Shown here: in pieces, positions 28,755 through 38,000 of the stretch
Layout: each line of letters starts with the position of its first letter
How positions within the stretch are numbered: position 1 is the first letter of the stretch
Assembly: GCA_947466965.1 (NCBI GenBank)
Contig: CANIFU010000012.1
Coordinates: forward strand, 1 to 52,780
Reading direction: 5' to 3'
Length of the DNA: 52,780 nt
Source: Bacteroidota bacterium
GTDB lineage: Bacteria; Bacteroidota; Bacteroidia; 2-12-FULL-35-15
Made by a program: the position numbers and the translations under genes
The notes under the pieces: model-generated
What the model saw: the letters and a program-made list of their open reading frames with translations, nothing else
What the model was told of the DNA's origin: nothing
Databases searched by the model: none

Positions 28755-29147
28755 ATGGGAACAAAACGAATAATAAGCTGCATTTTCAATAGAAAAAGTA
28801 GTTTAACGAGTATGATTTTTTTCTTTTTTTTCTTATTGCTGCCTTCATCAAAAGCGGAAGAAATAGATAGTATTAATAATTCTAAAGCAATTATTGCAGC
28901 TGATTCTTCGGGTCCTTCTTTATCAAATTTATCTAAAAATTTGAATTTGGGTGCTGAAGAGCTTGAAAAAATCCGTCACGAAGAGATCATGAGTTATGTT
29001 TATATGGTTCTTGGTTTTTCGATAGTAATTTTCATAGCATGGTTTACAACAGTGCTTGCAAAAAAACAAAAAAATAAAGAACTTGAAATAAGAGCTTCAA
29101 GGTTAAAAAACACGAATCCCAAACAACAACATTCTAGAAGAAGGTAA
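28755..29147 (+). CDS. Small membrane protein of unknown function
   Basis: This 130-residue protein has a hydrophobic signal-type segment after a basic start (about 18-34, MIFFFFFLLLPSSKAEE). It is followed by a serine/asparagine-rich periplasmic stretch, one transmembrane helix (about 79-98, VYMVLGFSIVIFIAWFTTVL) and a strongly basic cytoplasmic tail ending HSRRR. I recognise no family. Its stop codon directly abuts, with no gap, the stop codon of the convergent MORN-repeat gene. Coding status rests on the coherent topology, not on homology. Confidence 0.55.
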   Translation: MGTKRIISCIFNRKSSLTSMIFFFFFLLLPSSKAEEIDSINNSKAIIAADSSGPSLSNLSKNLNLGAEELEKIRHEEIMSYVYMVLGFSIVIFIAWFTTVLAKKQKNKELEIRASRLKNTNPKQQHSRRR

Positions 29148-30941
29148 TTAATCAATTTTTTCACCTTTTTTATAGGTTGTTTCCATCATAATGTTTCCGT
29201 TTTTGTCATAAAACCTCCATTTCCCATCAGGTTTACTTTCGGTTCTTAAGCCCTTTTTATCTTTAACTAAAGTGTAGGAGGTTGTGCTCTTTATTTTAGC
29301 GTCTTCATACCAGGAACTACAATCACCACTTAATTTAGCGTCTTTAAAGGTTTGCTCCATTGATTTTACCCCTGTTTCATAGTAATATGTCCAAAGTCCA
29401 TTTTGTTTTTCATCTATATAATCCCCCTCCATATCTTTAATACCAGAGGTTGTCCAAAAAATCCAATGACCTTCTTTTTGTCCTGATTTGTAAGCCCCTT
29501 CTTCTTTTATTTTCCCATTATCATAATAATATTTCCAGTTTCCTGCTTTACACGTTGCTGAGTCTTTTTGTGATTTGTCTTTAAAGGTATATTTCAATGT
29601 GATTTGTCGTTCTTCAGTTGAGTAGAATCCCTCATAATTCTTATTTTTATTAGGATACCATGCTTTCCAGCTACCATCCATTTTCCCCTGCTTAAAATGT
29701 CCTTCATTTTTCATTACACCATTGTCAAACCAAGAGTACCAGGCACCTTCTTCTTTCCCGTTTATGTATTTTCCTTCTTCTAGTTTTTGTCCCGATTCGT
29801 ACCAGGTAGTCCACAAATCAGTTTTCAGATTTTCTTCGTACAAACCTTGTTTCCATTTGTTTCCATCATTATAAAAATAAACCCAAAGGCTGTCCATCAG
29901 ATCATTTTTATAGAAACCAACAGATTCTTTTGCGCCGTTATTATACCAATACATCCATTTACCGGTACGCATATTATTGGTTAGCGTGCCTTCAATCTGC
30001 ATTTTAGCATTTTCATTGTAAAACTTCCAATACCCATTTTTTTTATCGTTTACAAAAGGCCCTTCACTTTTAACAATTCCATTTATAAACCAGTTGGTAC
30101 ATTTTCCGTTCTTTTTGCCTTTTTGGTAATTTACTACAAAGTCTTTTTCACCCGTTGGAGTATAAAATAGCCATTCTCCATCCATTCGCCCCTCTTTATA
30201 GCTTCCTTCGCCCTTTTTCTTTCCATTGTCATAGGCAAGTGTAAATTTTCCATTCCCGTTCTTAATTGGTTGTTCAGAATTTTCGAACCAGAGATTCATC
30301 AAAAGTACTTCTGTGTTTTCAAATTGTAACTCTTGTTTTGGTTTGCCGCTTCTGTAAAATTCTTTCCAAAGCCCCGTTTCTTTATCATTTATATATTGGC
30401 CATCCTTTTGTTTATTTCCATTAGAATACCAGCCGTAATATTTCCCATTGGCTAAATTTTTCGCGAAATTTCCTTCACTTTCTTTTTGTCCGTTGGGGTA
30501 ATAATAGATCCAAATGCCTTCTTTTTGTCCGGCTTTATAATTTTCAGTGCTTTTTAAATTCCCCGTTTCGTACCATCCTGTCCAGGTGCTATCAGGTTGA
30601 TCATCTTTAAAAAATGTTTCTTGCGCTTTTTTCCCATTTATATACCAATATTTCCAGCAACCCTCTTTCTTTCCAGCTAAATAATGTTCTTCCGCTTTAG
30701 GCTTTTTCCCGGCATAATAGCTTGTGAATTTTCCATTTTCTTTTCCTTTTATAAAAAAGCCTTCTTTTGCGATATCACCACTTTCGAACCATGCAATAAA
30801 TTTCCCATCCTGCATTCCGTCTTTCATTTGTTGCTCACTTTTTTTTTTTGTTTGAGCGACATCCCAGAATTCGGTTGCGACTTGAGAAAACGACACGTTC
30901 GAAATAAGAAAGACAAGAGCAGTAAAAAGAATTTTTTTCAT
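29148..30941 (-). CDS. Secreted MORN-type (YwqK-like) repeat protein
   Basis: The chosen ATG (30941) places a signal peptide at the N-terminus (1-20, ending VSFSQ). An upstream extension to 31034 would put 31 residues before it. The 597-residue protein is then almost entirely about 21 tandem repeats of 23-24 residues, with the pattern G-x-W-x-x-(W/Y)-(Y/F)-x-x-G-x-x-x-x-(E)-G-x-(Y/F). Examples are GKWMYWYNNGAKESVGFY and GAWYSWFDNGVMKNEGHF. This is the MORN_2 or YwqK antitoxin-type repeat. The repeats form extended beta-hairpin ladders; a surface or periplasmic scaffold role is inferred. No toxin gene is adjacent. Confidence 0.85.
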   Translation of the reverse strand: MKKILFTALVFLISNVSFSQVATEFWDVAQTKKKSEQQMKDGMQDGKFIAWFESGDIAKEGFFIKGKENGKFTSYYAGKKPKAEEHYLAGKKEGCWKYWYINGKKAQETFFKDDQPDSTWTGWYETGNLKSTENYKAGQKEGIWIYYYPNGQKESEGNFAKNLANGKYYGWYSNGNKQKDGQYINDKETGLWKEFYRSGKPKQELQFENTEVLLMNLWFENSEQPIKNGNGKFTLAYDNGKKKGEGSYKEGRMDGEWLFYTPTGEKDFVVNYQKGKKNGKCTNWFINGIVKSEGPFVNDKKNGYWKFYNENAKMQIEGTLTNNMRTGKWMYWYNNGAKESVGFYKNDLMDSLWVYFYNDGNKWKQGLYEENLKTDLWTTWYESGQKLEEGKYINGKEEGAWYSWFDNGVMKNEGHFKQGKMDGSWKAWYPNKNKNYEGFYSTEERQITLKYTFKDKSQKDSATCKAGNWKYYYDNGKIKEEGAYKSGQKEGHWIFWTTSGIKDMEGDYIDEKQNGLWTYYYETGVKSMEQTFKDAKLSGDCSSWYEDAKIKSTTSYTLVKDKKGLRTESKPDGKWRFYDKNGNIMMETTYKKGEKID

Positions 30942-31035
30942 TTCTAAATAGAATATATGTGTATAACGTATAAATTGAAAAATGGTATAGGTTTTAAAAT
31001 TAATTTTTGAAAAAATAAAGCGCATATTTTCCATT

Positions 31036-31082
31036 CAAATAAAAAAAGAAAATTGAATTACTCAATTTTCTTTTTTTATTTG
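31036..31082. terminator. Terminator downstream of the OmpA-type gene
   Basis: Perfect 21-bp arms (31036-31056 and 31062-31082) with a 5-nt loop (ATTAC) contain long A and T runs. It lies 14 nt beyond the OmpA-type stop codon on the minus strand, between that gene and the MORN-repeat gene. Confidence 0.85.
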
Positions 31083-31096
31083 AAATTTCAGTTGTT

Positions 31097-32104
31097 TTAA
31101 TTTGCTTCCAAAACTTTCAGTAATTCATCCAGTTTTGGAGTTAAAATGATTTCTGTTCTACGATTTTTCTTGCGATCATCACTTGTTTTTCCTAAATCGA
31201 TAGGGAAGTATTCTCCTCTTCCGGAAGCCGTTAAGCGTTTGGGATCTACGGTGCTATTTTTGGTTATTATTTTAACGATGGAAGTAGCGCGGATAACACT
31301 TAAATCCCAGTTGTCTTTTATTTCACCTTTTCCGACCATTGGTACATCATCGGTATGTCCCTCAATCATTACATTGATATCTGTATTTTGTTCCAATACT
31401 TTAGCTACTTTTTTCAATGCATCCACTCCTTTTGTTTCAACAGTGGTACTTCCCGATGCGAACAAAAGACTTTCATCCATTGAAACATATACTTTTCCGT
31501 TCTTTTGTGTTATAGTCAATCCTTTTCCTTCAAAACCAAGCAAGGCATCAGATAATTTTTTTCTTAATTCGTTTGACGCATCCTCTTTTCTTTTCAGGAT
31601 ATCTTCCAATTCTACAACGCGGGCTTCGCGTTTTTTTAATTCAGCATTTAACTCATCCAAACTTTTCTTTTGAGTATTCAATTGCGCTTCTAAAATTTTT
31701 AGTTCATCCTGTTTTTTTAAGAGTTGTTCCTGTGTTAGTTGCAGTTCCCCTGAAATTTTTTTGGTGTCTGCCAGATTCCCTTCTAATAATCGGTTGTATT
31801 TATCAAGTAACTGTTCGTTGATTTGATTTAGTTTATCAAACTTAGAAACTAATGTTCGGTAACTCGTTCCTAAAACGGAAGTATCTTTCTGAAGGCCTAT
31901 TATTGTTTTTTGATTGTCAGCGATTAGTTGCGTCGCTTCCGTAAGTTTTGTGCTGCATTCCATTGAACTCGTTTTTAAAGATGCAAGTTCTTTTTCTGCA
32001 CTTTCTCTTTTAGCTTTTTCTTCTTCTAGCTTACGTTGTGGGACACAAGAAAATATTCCACAGGTAATTATAATTATAAAGCCGTATTTTAATATGTTTT
32101 TCAT
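31097..32104 (-). CDS. OmpA-family peptidoglycan-binding lipoprotein
   Basis: This 335-residue protein has a lipobox (CGIFSC, Cys20). A long coiled coil (about 26-190, rich in K/E/L heptads) follows, then an OmpA C-terminal domain (about 205-325). The domain has the peptidoglycan-binding pattern IEGHTDDVPM, NWDLSVIRATSIVKI, RLTASGRGEY and DRKKNRRTEIIL. It is probably anchored in the outer membrane and reaches the wall. The coiled-coil spacer distinguishes it from barrel-type OmpA. A -7 box lies 25 nt upstream and a strong terminator follows. Confidence 0.9.
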   Translation of the reverse strand: MKNILKYGFIIIITCGIFSCVPQRKLEEEKAKRESAEKELASLKTSSMECSTKLTEATQLIADNQKTIIGLQKDTSVLGTSYRTLVSKFDKLNQINEQLLDKYNRLLEGNLADTKKISGELQLTQEQLLKKQDELKILEAQLNTQKKSLDELNAELKKREARVVELEDILKRKEDASNELRKKLSDALLGFEGKGLTITQKNGKVYVSMDESLLFASGSTTVETKGVDALKKVAKVLEQNTDINVMIEGHTDDVPMVGKGEIKDNWDLSVIRATSIVKIITKNSTVDPKRLTASGRGEYFPIDLGKTSDDRKKNRRTEIILTPKLDELLKVLEAN

Positions 32105-32128
32105 TTTATCGGTATTTATTTATTTTCA

Positions 32129-32136
32129 CAAAATTA
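32129..32136 (-). promoter_or_regulatory. Candidate -7 box for the OmpA-type gene
   Basis: The minus strand reads TAATTTTG, matching TAnnTTTG, 25 nt before the start codon. No clear -33 TTTG is seen. Confidence 0.3.
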
Positions 32137-32227
32137 TCTAATATCGATAGAGATATAACGTTGCTTTAGATTCTTTATTCACATAAAGAAACGATCAGTT
32201 TGTTAATAATTATGGAGTACAGGCAAT

Positions 32228-32263
32228 AAAAAAACGCCAATCTGGTTTTTCAGAATGGCGTTT
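32228..32263 (-). terminator. Terminator of the substrate-binding protein gene
   Basis: A 13-bp stem with one mismatch (arms 32232-32244 and 32251-32263, with core ACGCCA/TGGCGT) is followed on the minus strand by seven T residues. It begins 17 nt after the stop codon. Confidence 0.85.
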
Positions 32264-32279
32264 AAAAACACAAATAAAA

Positions 32280-34040
32280 TTATTTTTTTTCTTCAGCGTT
32301 CTCTTTTTTTGGCTGAATGTACACACGGGTCATATCGCGATATTCCATTGCATTTGCTGGGAAGTTCCTTACGTAAAGTTGAACTAAACGGTAGTTTTCA
32401 TCATAGAATATTGGCATAATTGCTCCATCATCAATTACTTGCTGATCAGCTTGACGATAAAGATCGAAACGTTTTTTATCATCAACCTCTTGCATAGCTG
32501 CAGAAAACAATGAATCAAATCTTACACTTTTGTATCGAACAGTATTTAAGAATGATTTATCAGAAAGTTTCTCAGGAATATGTTTGCTATATAACAATGT
32601 AAGGAATGTTTCAGGATCTGGGTAATCTGCAGTCCATCCAGATCTCCAGAATAGTGCCTTACCTGTTTCGGTACTTTCTAGGTGTTCCGCGAAAGGCATC
32701 ACATTGATTTCAACGGTGATGTTCAAATTCTCTTTCAACATTTTTTGGATTACTTCAGCTGTTTGAATATTTCTGTCGCCACCACCACTGTTAATCTGTA
32801 ATGTTAATTTCGGGAACCCTTTTCCATCAGGATAACCTGCTGTCGCTAAATAGTTGCGTGCTTTATCAATATCAAAAGTGTATCCTTTTAGTGCTTTTGA
32901 ATTATAATCTTTAAAAGATGGGGGCACAATTCCATAGTTTCCCGGCACACCTTCACCTTGCAATGTATAGTTTACGATTTTCTCTCGATCGATCGCATAG
33001 TTAAATGCTAAGCGAACTTCTTTTTTATCAAAGATATTGCTTTGGTGTTGGAAACCATAAAAGAAAGTAGTCATAGCCGGAACAACCTGCATATCGAAAG
33101 GAGCGTTTCCTTCTTTAGCGTTTCCTAGTTCCCCTAATATATCCGGAATCATTTCAATTGGTAATCGGAAAATCATATCTAAATTACCTCTTTTAAATTC
33201 CAATAATTCCGATTTTTTTTCTTTAATGAACGTAAATTTTACGGCATCAAGGTATGGTAATTGGTTGCCGAATTCGTCAACATTCCAATAGTTTTCGTTA
33301 CGTTCAAGTATAACAGCTTCCCCCTCTTTAATACTTTTTACCTGGAAAGGGCCTGTTCCAACGCAGTTAACGCGCATATCAACAGCATACTTTTCAAATG
33401 CTTCTTTGGGATAAATCCAGCAACCTTGAGTGCTTAAAATATTTAGAAATCCTGCAAAAGGGTGCGCTAAGGTGATTTGAAGGGTGTAATCATCGATTGC
33501 TTTTATGCCTGAAATGCCCTCTGCTAAAGGTTTTTTATCAACTGTAGATTGAAAGTATTCATTAGCACCCAAAACACGGTCGTTGAAAGTGTTTCCAAAT
33601 TGTTGGTTTTCAGCACTTGAAGTACAAAGTTTTTCGAAACAGTAAATAAAATCTTTTGCAGTTACTTCGCGCCCTTTCCCCTCAGGGAAACAGGGGTTGT
33701 CATGAAATTTCACTCCTTTTCGCAGCTGGAAAGTCCACTGACTTGCATCCGCATTTTTTTCCCACTTTTCAGCTAAACAAGGAACAACGGTTAAATCGGT
33801 TTGCGAAAGTTTTACTAATCCTTCATATACTTGATTTGCGATACGGTGAGAGGTAACTTCAGTAATATTTAAGGGATAAAGATTTCTGAAATCTTCCACT
33901 TCATTCATTTTAAAAACACCACCGTAAAAAACGCCCCCTTTGGCTTCGCGCGATAGACCAGCGCTGGAATTTTCATTTCCGCAAGATGCTATTAATCCAC
34001 CAACACCAACAATTAACAACAAGTAAATTACTTTTTTCAT
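32280..34040 (-). CDS. Oligopeptide-type ABC transporter substrate-binding lipoprotein
   Basis: This 586-residue protein has a lipobox (GGLIASC, Cys20) and the SBP_bac_5 fold of DppA/OppA. Recognisable segments are WTFQLRKGVKFHDNPCFPEGKGREVTA (around 114-140), the central VRLAFNYAIDREKIV and the late YPDPETFLTLL. It delivers peptides or other solutes to a membrane ABC transporter. No permease or ATPase gene is adjacent, so the partner is elsewhere, which is common for such proteins in this phylum. It has its own terminator and a -7 box upstream. Confidence 0.92.
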   Translation of the reverse strand: MKKVIYLLLIVGVGGLIASCGNENSSAGLSREAKGGVFYGGVFKMNEVEDFRNLYPLNITEVTSHRIANQVYEGLVKLSQTDLTVVPCLAEKWEKNADASQWTFQLRKGVKFHDNPCFPEGKGREVTAKDFIYCFEKLCTSSAENQQFGNTFNDRVLGANEYFQSTVDKKPLAEGISGIKAIDDYTLQITLAHPFAGFLNILSTQGCWIYPKEAFEKYAVDMRVNCVGTGPFQVKSIKEGEAVILERNENYWNVDEFGNQLPYLDAVKFTFIKEKKSELLEFKRGNLDMIFRLPIEMIPDILGELGNAKEGNAPFDMQVVPAMTTFFYGFQHQSNIFDKKEVRLAFNYAIDREKIVNYTLQGEGVPGNYGIVPPSFKDYNSKALKGYTFDIDKARNYLATAGYPDGKGFPKLTLQINSGGGDRNIQTAEVIQKMLKENLNITVEINVMPFAEHLESTETGKALFWRSGWTADYPDPETFLTLLYSKHIPEKLSDKSFLNTVRYKSVRFDSLFSAAMQEVDDKKRFDLYRQADQQVIDDGAIMPIFYDENYRLVQLYVRNFPANAMEYRDMTRVYIQPKKENAEEKK

Positions 34041-34078
34041 ATTAGTATAATAGTAAGTAAATGTTTTTTTATGAAGTA

Positions 34079-34086
34079 CAAATATA
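34079..34086 (-). promoter_or_regulatory. Candidate -7 box for the binding-protein gene
   Basis: The minus strand reads TATATTTG, an exact TAnnTTTG match, 39 nt before the start codon. It borders a run of alternating AT at 34083-34096, so a chance match is possible. Confidence 0.35.
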
Positions 34087-34166
34087 TATATATATAAATA
34101 AATTTCATAACGAATTCATAAATAATTAAGGCGAAAAGCAATTTATGACTGATGAACTGCTTTTTT

Positions 34167-34934
34167 TTATAAATCAATTTCTAAAACCACAGGGCTGTGG
34201 TCTGAGTGCTTTGCTTCCACCAAAATAGCGACTCTTTTCATGTTTGACTCTAAATTTGCGCTTACCAGGTTATAATCGATTCTCCACCCTAAATTTTTCG
34301 CTCTTGAATTTGCTCTAAAACTCCACCAACTGTATTGGTGAGGTTCTTTGTTAAAGTGTCTGAAGCTATCAATGAATCCATTTTTCATAAATGTATCTAT
34401 CCATTCTCTTTCCTCTAGCAAAAAACCGCTGCTGTTGCTATTGTTTTTTGGGTTGTGAATATCAATAGGTTGATGGCAAATGTTATAATCTCCACAAATG
34501 ATTAGTTTTGGTCGCACTTGTTTCAACGTGTCAATGTATGTTTGAAAATCAGCTAGCCACTTCATTTTAAATGCTTGTCTATCATCACCGCTACTGCCGC
34601 TTGGGTGGTATACGCTCATAACTGAAACATCTCCAAAGTCGGCACGGATCACCCGTCCTTCAAAATCATATTCGGCAATTCCGCATCCATACTCAACATG
34701 ATCTGGTTTTTGTTTGGTGAAAATAGCAACACCGCTGTATCCTTTTTTTTTGGCGGGATGCCAATAGTGATGGTATCCGGCATTTTCAAAGATGGAAACA
34801 TCCAATTGTCCAGGTTCAGCTTTTAGTTCCTGCACACATAAAACGTCTGGGTTAGCTGCTTTTAGCCAATCTATTAAACCTTTGCTCATAGCGGAACGAA
34901 TGCCATTTAGGTTATAGGATATAATTTTTGTCAT
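34167..34934 (-). CDS. xth: Exodeoxyribonuclease III
   Basis: This 255-residue protein repairs abasic sites in DNA. It starts at ATG 34934 (MTKIISYNLNGIRSA), where the family begins. An in-frame upstream start at 35009 would add 25 residues and overlap the promoter region. Catalytic motifs of the exonuclease III/APE family are present: NLNGIR, the metal-binding Glu in VLCVQELKA, GDYNICHQPIDIHNP, the IDYNLVS aspartate and the final SDHSPVVLE. Length is normal. It is divergent from the large outer membrane protein gene, with a shared promoter region of about 100 nt. Confidence 0.95.
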   Translation of the reverse strand: MTKIISYNLNGIRSAMSKGLIDWLKAANPDVLCVQELKAEPGQLDVSIFENAGYHHYWHPAKKKGYSGVAIFTKQKPDHVEYGCGIAEYDFEGRVIRADFGDVSVMSVYHPSGSSGDDRQAFKMKWLADFQTYIDTLKQVRPKLIICGDYNICHQPIDIHNPKNNSNSSGFLLEEREWIDTFMKNGFIDSFRHFNKEPHQYSWWSFRANSRAKNLGWRIDYNLVSANLESNMKRVAILVEAKHSDHSPVVLEIDL

Positions 34935-34981
34935 TTTATAACGTCTTTTAAATAGTTTGTCAACCTGGTTAATAATCCGAA

Positions 34982-34989
34982 CAAATGTA
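34982..34989 (-). promoter_or_regulatory. Candidate -7 box for xth
   Basis: The minus strand reads TACATTTG, a TAnnTTTG match, 48 nt before the chosen start. It forms one arm of a short inverted repeat, ACAAATG (34981-34987) with CATTTGT (34997-35003). The other arm overlaps the -33 element of the divergent promoter, so a single regulator could affect both genes. Confidence 0.4.
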
Positions 34990-34998
34990 TAAAATGCA

Positions 34999-35031
34999 TT
35001 TGTTCGCACATAATTTGTACTTTTAAATTTG
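34999..35031 (+). promoter_or_regulatory. Consensus promoter of the large outer-membrane protein gene
   Basis: TTTG (34999-35002), 21 nt, then TAAATTTG (35024-35031) matches both promoter elements exactly. Transcription is expected near 35035, immediately before the GTG at 35037. Confidence 0.65.
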
Positions 35032-35036
35032 TGATT

Positions 35037-38000
35037 GTGCGAAGAATAATACTAACTTTTTTCTATCTTTTTATCTGTATTCGTGTTTATTCGCAATATA
35101 CAGGTAATAATCGTTTTAAACAATTTTCTGGAACTTCAGATACCTTACAAATCGACTCCTTGAGTTTGGTTCCTGGATCTTTTAAATTAACCACTACCTC
35201 CGGAAAATTGCTGGATACCTCATATTTTAAAGTAAATTATACTGACGGGATTGTGATTCTGAACCGAAAAAAAATGATAGAGAATACTGTTTTTTCGGAT
35301 AGTCTGCGTTTGAGTTACAAAACATTTCCATATTTATTTTCTTCCGAGACAAAACACAAAGATATTGGCCGAATAAAGCCTGATAATAATGGAAATATGA
35401 ATCCTTTCAGTTATTCAATTGAATCGAAAAATGACGATATTTTTAAAATGGAAGGCTTAGATAAAAGCGGAAGTATTTCGAGGGGAATCTCTTTTGGTAA
35501 TAATCAGGATGTGGTAGTTAATTCAAGTTTAAACCTCCAGCTTTCGGGACATCTGAATAACAATGTGGATATTCTTTTAGCAGCAACTGATAATAACATA
35601 CCGATTCAGCCGGATGGAAATACGCAGCAATTACAGGAATTTGATAAGGTGTTTATTCAATTATCAAATCAAAAATCAAAATTAATTGCCGGAGATTTTC
35701 AAATGACGCGACCTTATGGTTATTTCATGAATTTCAACAAAAAAGCGCAAGGTGTTAGTTTTTCGACTTCACAGAAAATAAATGCAGAAAATAAAGATCT
35801 TCTTAAACAAGCAGTTTATAAAACAGGATTAAGCGCTGCTGTGTCACGTGGAAAGTTTGCTCGAAATCAAATACAGGGAATAGAAAATAATCAGGGTCCT
35901 TATCGTTTGCGCGGTTCAGAAAATGAACCTTTTATTATTATTTTGTCTGGAACTGAAAAGGTTTATATCGATGGACGGCTTATGGACAGAGGTCAGGAAA
36001 ATGATTATGTTGTTAATTATAATACTTCAGAAATTACGTTCACTGCTAAACAACTTATCACTAAAGATAAACGCATCGTCGTTGAATTTCAATATTCAGA
36101 TAAAAATTATGCACGTTCACTCATTCATTTCGCAAACGAATTCGAACAAAATAAATTGAAAATACATTTACATGTATATTCAGAACAAGACAGTAAAAAT
36201 CAACCTTTACAACAGGAACTTTCACCAACACAAAAAAAACTGCTTTCAGAAATTGGTGATACATTATCGTTAGCTGTAATTCCGAGTTCAGATAGTATGG
36301 CTTTTAATAGCGATGAAGTGTTATACTATAAAACGGACACCACTATCGGAACGCAGTTTTTCCCTAAAGTATTTATTTACAGTCCAACCAAATTATATGT
36401 AAGTAATGGTATTCTTGACAGTGCACACTTCAGAGTGACATATAGTAATATGGGTGCAAACAAAGGAAACTATGTGCAAATAGTATCGAGTGCAAATGGG
36501 AAAGTATTTCAGTGGATAATGCCAGATACGATTACCAATATACCGAATGGAAATTTTGAGCCGGTGATTCAACTGGTTACTCCAAAACAAAAACAAATGG
36601 TGGTAGCCGGATTTGATTATGAGTTAAATAAATTTAGTAAAATTTCTATAGAAGGCACGCTTAGTAAAAATGATATCAATACATTTTCTGCGCTTAATAG
36701 CGATGACGATGTTGGTTTTGGATTAAAATTAAATTTTGATAATGCAAAACCATTTTCTAAAAAGATTGCAGATACGATTGCACCTTTATTGTTACTTACA
36801 AATGTGAATTACGAATTTGTTCAACGTTATTTTTCTCCAATAGAGAGATATAGAAGTATAGAATTTGAGCGCGACTGGAATAGAGGAAGTGTTTTGCAAG
36901 ATGATGACCAACATATTGTTGGTGCATCTGTTGGCATTGCTAAAAAAGGTTTCGGTACAATCGGATATAAATTTAATGCTTTTTTTGAAGGTAATAATTA
37001 CAATGCAAACAAACACAATGCGAACATTGCACTCTCCAAAAAGGATTTTACAGTTGTTTATGATGGTAGTTTATTAAATTCGGCAAGTGTTATTAATACA
37101 AATTTTTACAGGCACAAGAGTGGCATTTCACAAAAAATAAAATGGTTGACAATTGGTTTAAAAGATGAGTTTGAACAAAATAAATTTGCGTTGGCTAAAA
37201 AGGATTCTCTTTTGTCAAACAGTTATCAGTTTTGGGAATGGCAAGCCTATATTCAAAATGCAGATACGTCAAAAAACAGATATGGGATCAATTATAAGCA
37301 GCGAGCTGATTACGCAGTAAGAAATAATTTTGGGAATCCCAATTTGGTCAGATCCGCTGAGGCAAAAAGTATAGGAGGATATTTGGATCTTATAAAGAAT
37401 CCAAACAGTCAATTGAAATTAAATGCAGCCTATCGCGAACTCAAAATCAAAGACATTTTGCTAACAACTCAAAAGCCTGATAATTCTTTGGTTGCTCGAG
37501 CAGAATATAACTTCAGGTTGTGGAAAGGATTTGTTTATTCAAGTACCTTTTATGAAATTGGTTCTGGTTTAGAAATTAAAAAAGAATTTTCATATATACT
37601 TGTTGCGATCGGTCAAGGTGTATATGTTTGGAACGATTATAATGAAAATGGAATTAAAGAGTTGGATGAATTTGAAGTTGCTTTGTTTACTAATTCTGCA
37701 GATTATATTAAAGTTTATACTCCAACGAGTGATTATATTAAAGTTTATAGTAATCAATTTAGTCAGACACTCTCGTTGAAGCCTTCTGCCGTTTGGTCAA
37801 ACAAAAAGGGGGTTAAAAAACTTCTTTCCCGTTTTTCAAATCAGGCGTCCTATCGAATAGATAGGAGATCAATTGAGAATGATTTATCGAAAGCGTATAA
37901 TCCCTTTTTGGCCGAAACAAATGATAGCACATTGGTAACGCTCAATTCTTCTTTCAGAAACACTTTTTTTATAAATCAACTAAGTCCGATATTCGGTTTA

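Noticed and set aside
29148-30941. YwqK-type antitoxin of a toxin-antitoxin system
   Set aside because: The repeat family name suggests it, but the protein is secreted and no toxin-like gene is next to it.
30942-31034. N-terminal extension of the MORN-repeat protein
   Set aside because: It would place 31 residues before a clear signal peptide and has no supporting features.
31146-31673. A 175-codon plus-strand frame opposite the OmpA-type gene
   Set aside because: It is fully antisense to a well-supported lipoprotein gene and has serine/phenylalanine-rich shadow composition without any recognised domain.
34935-35009. N-terminal extension of exonuclease III
   Set aside because: The family starts at the MTKIISYNLNG methionine, and the extension overlaps a -7 promoter box.
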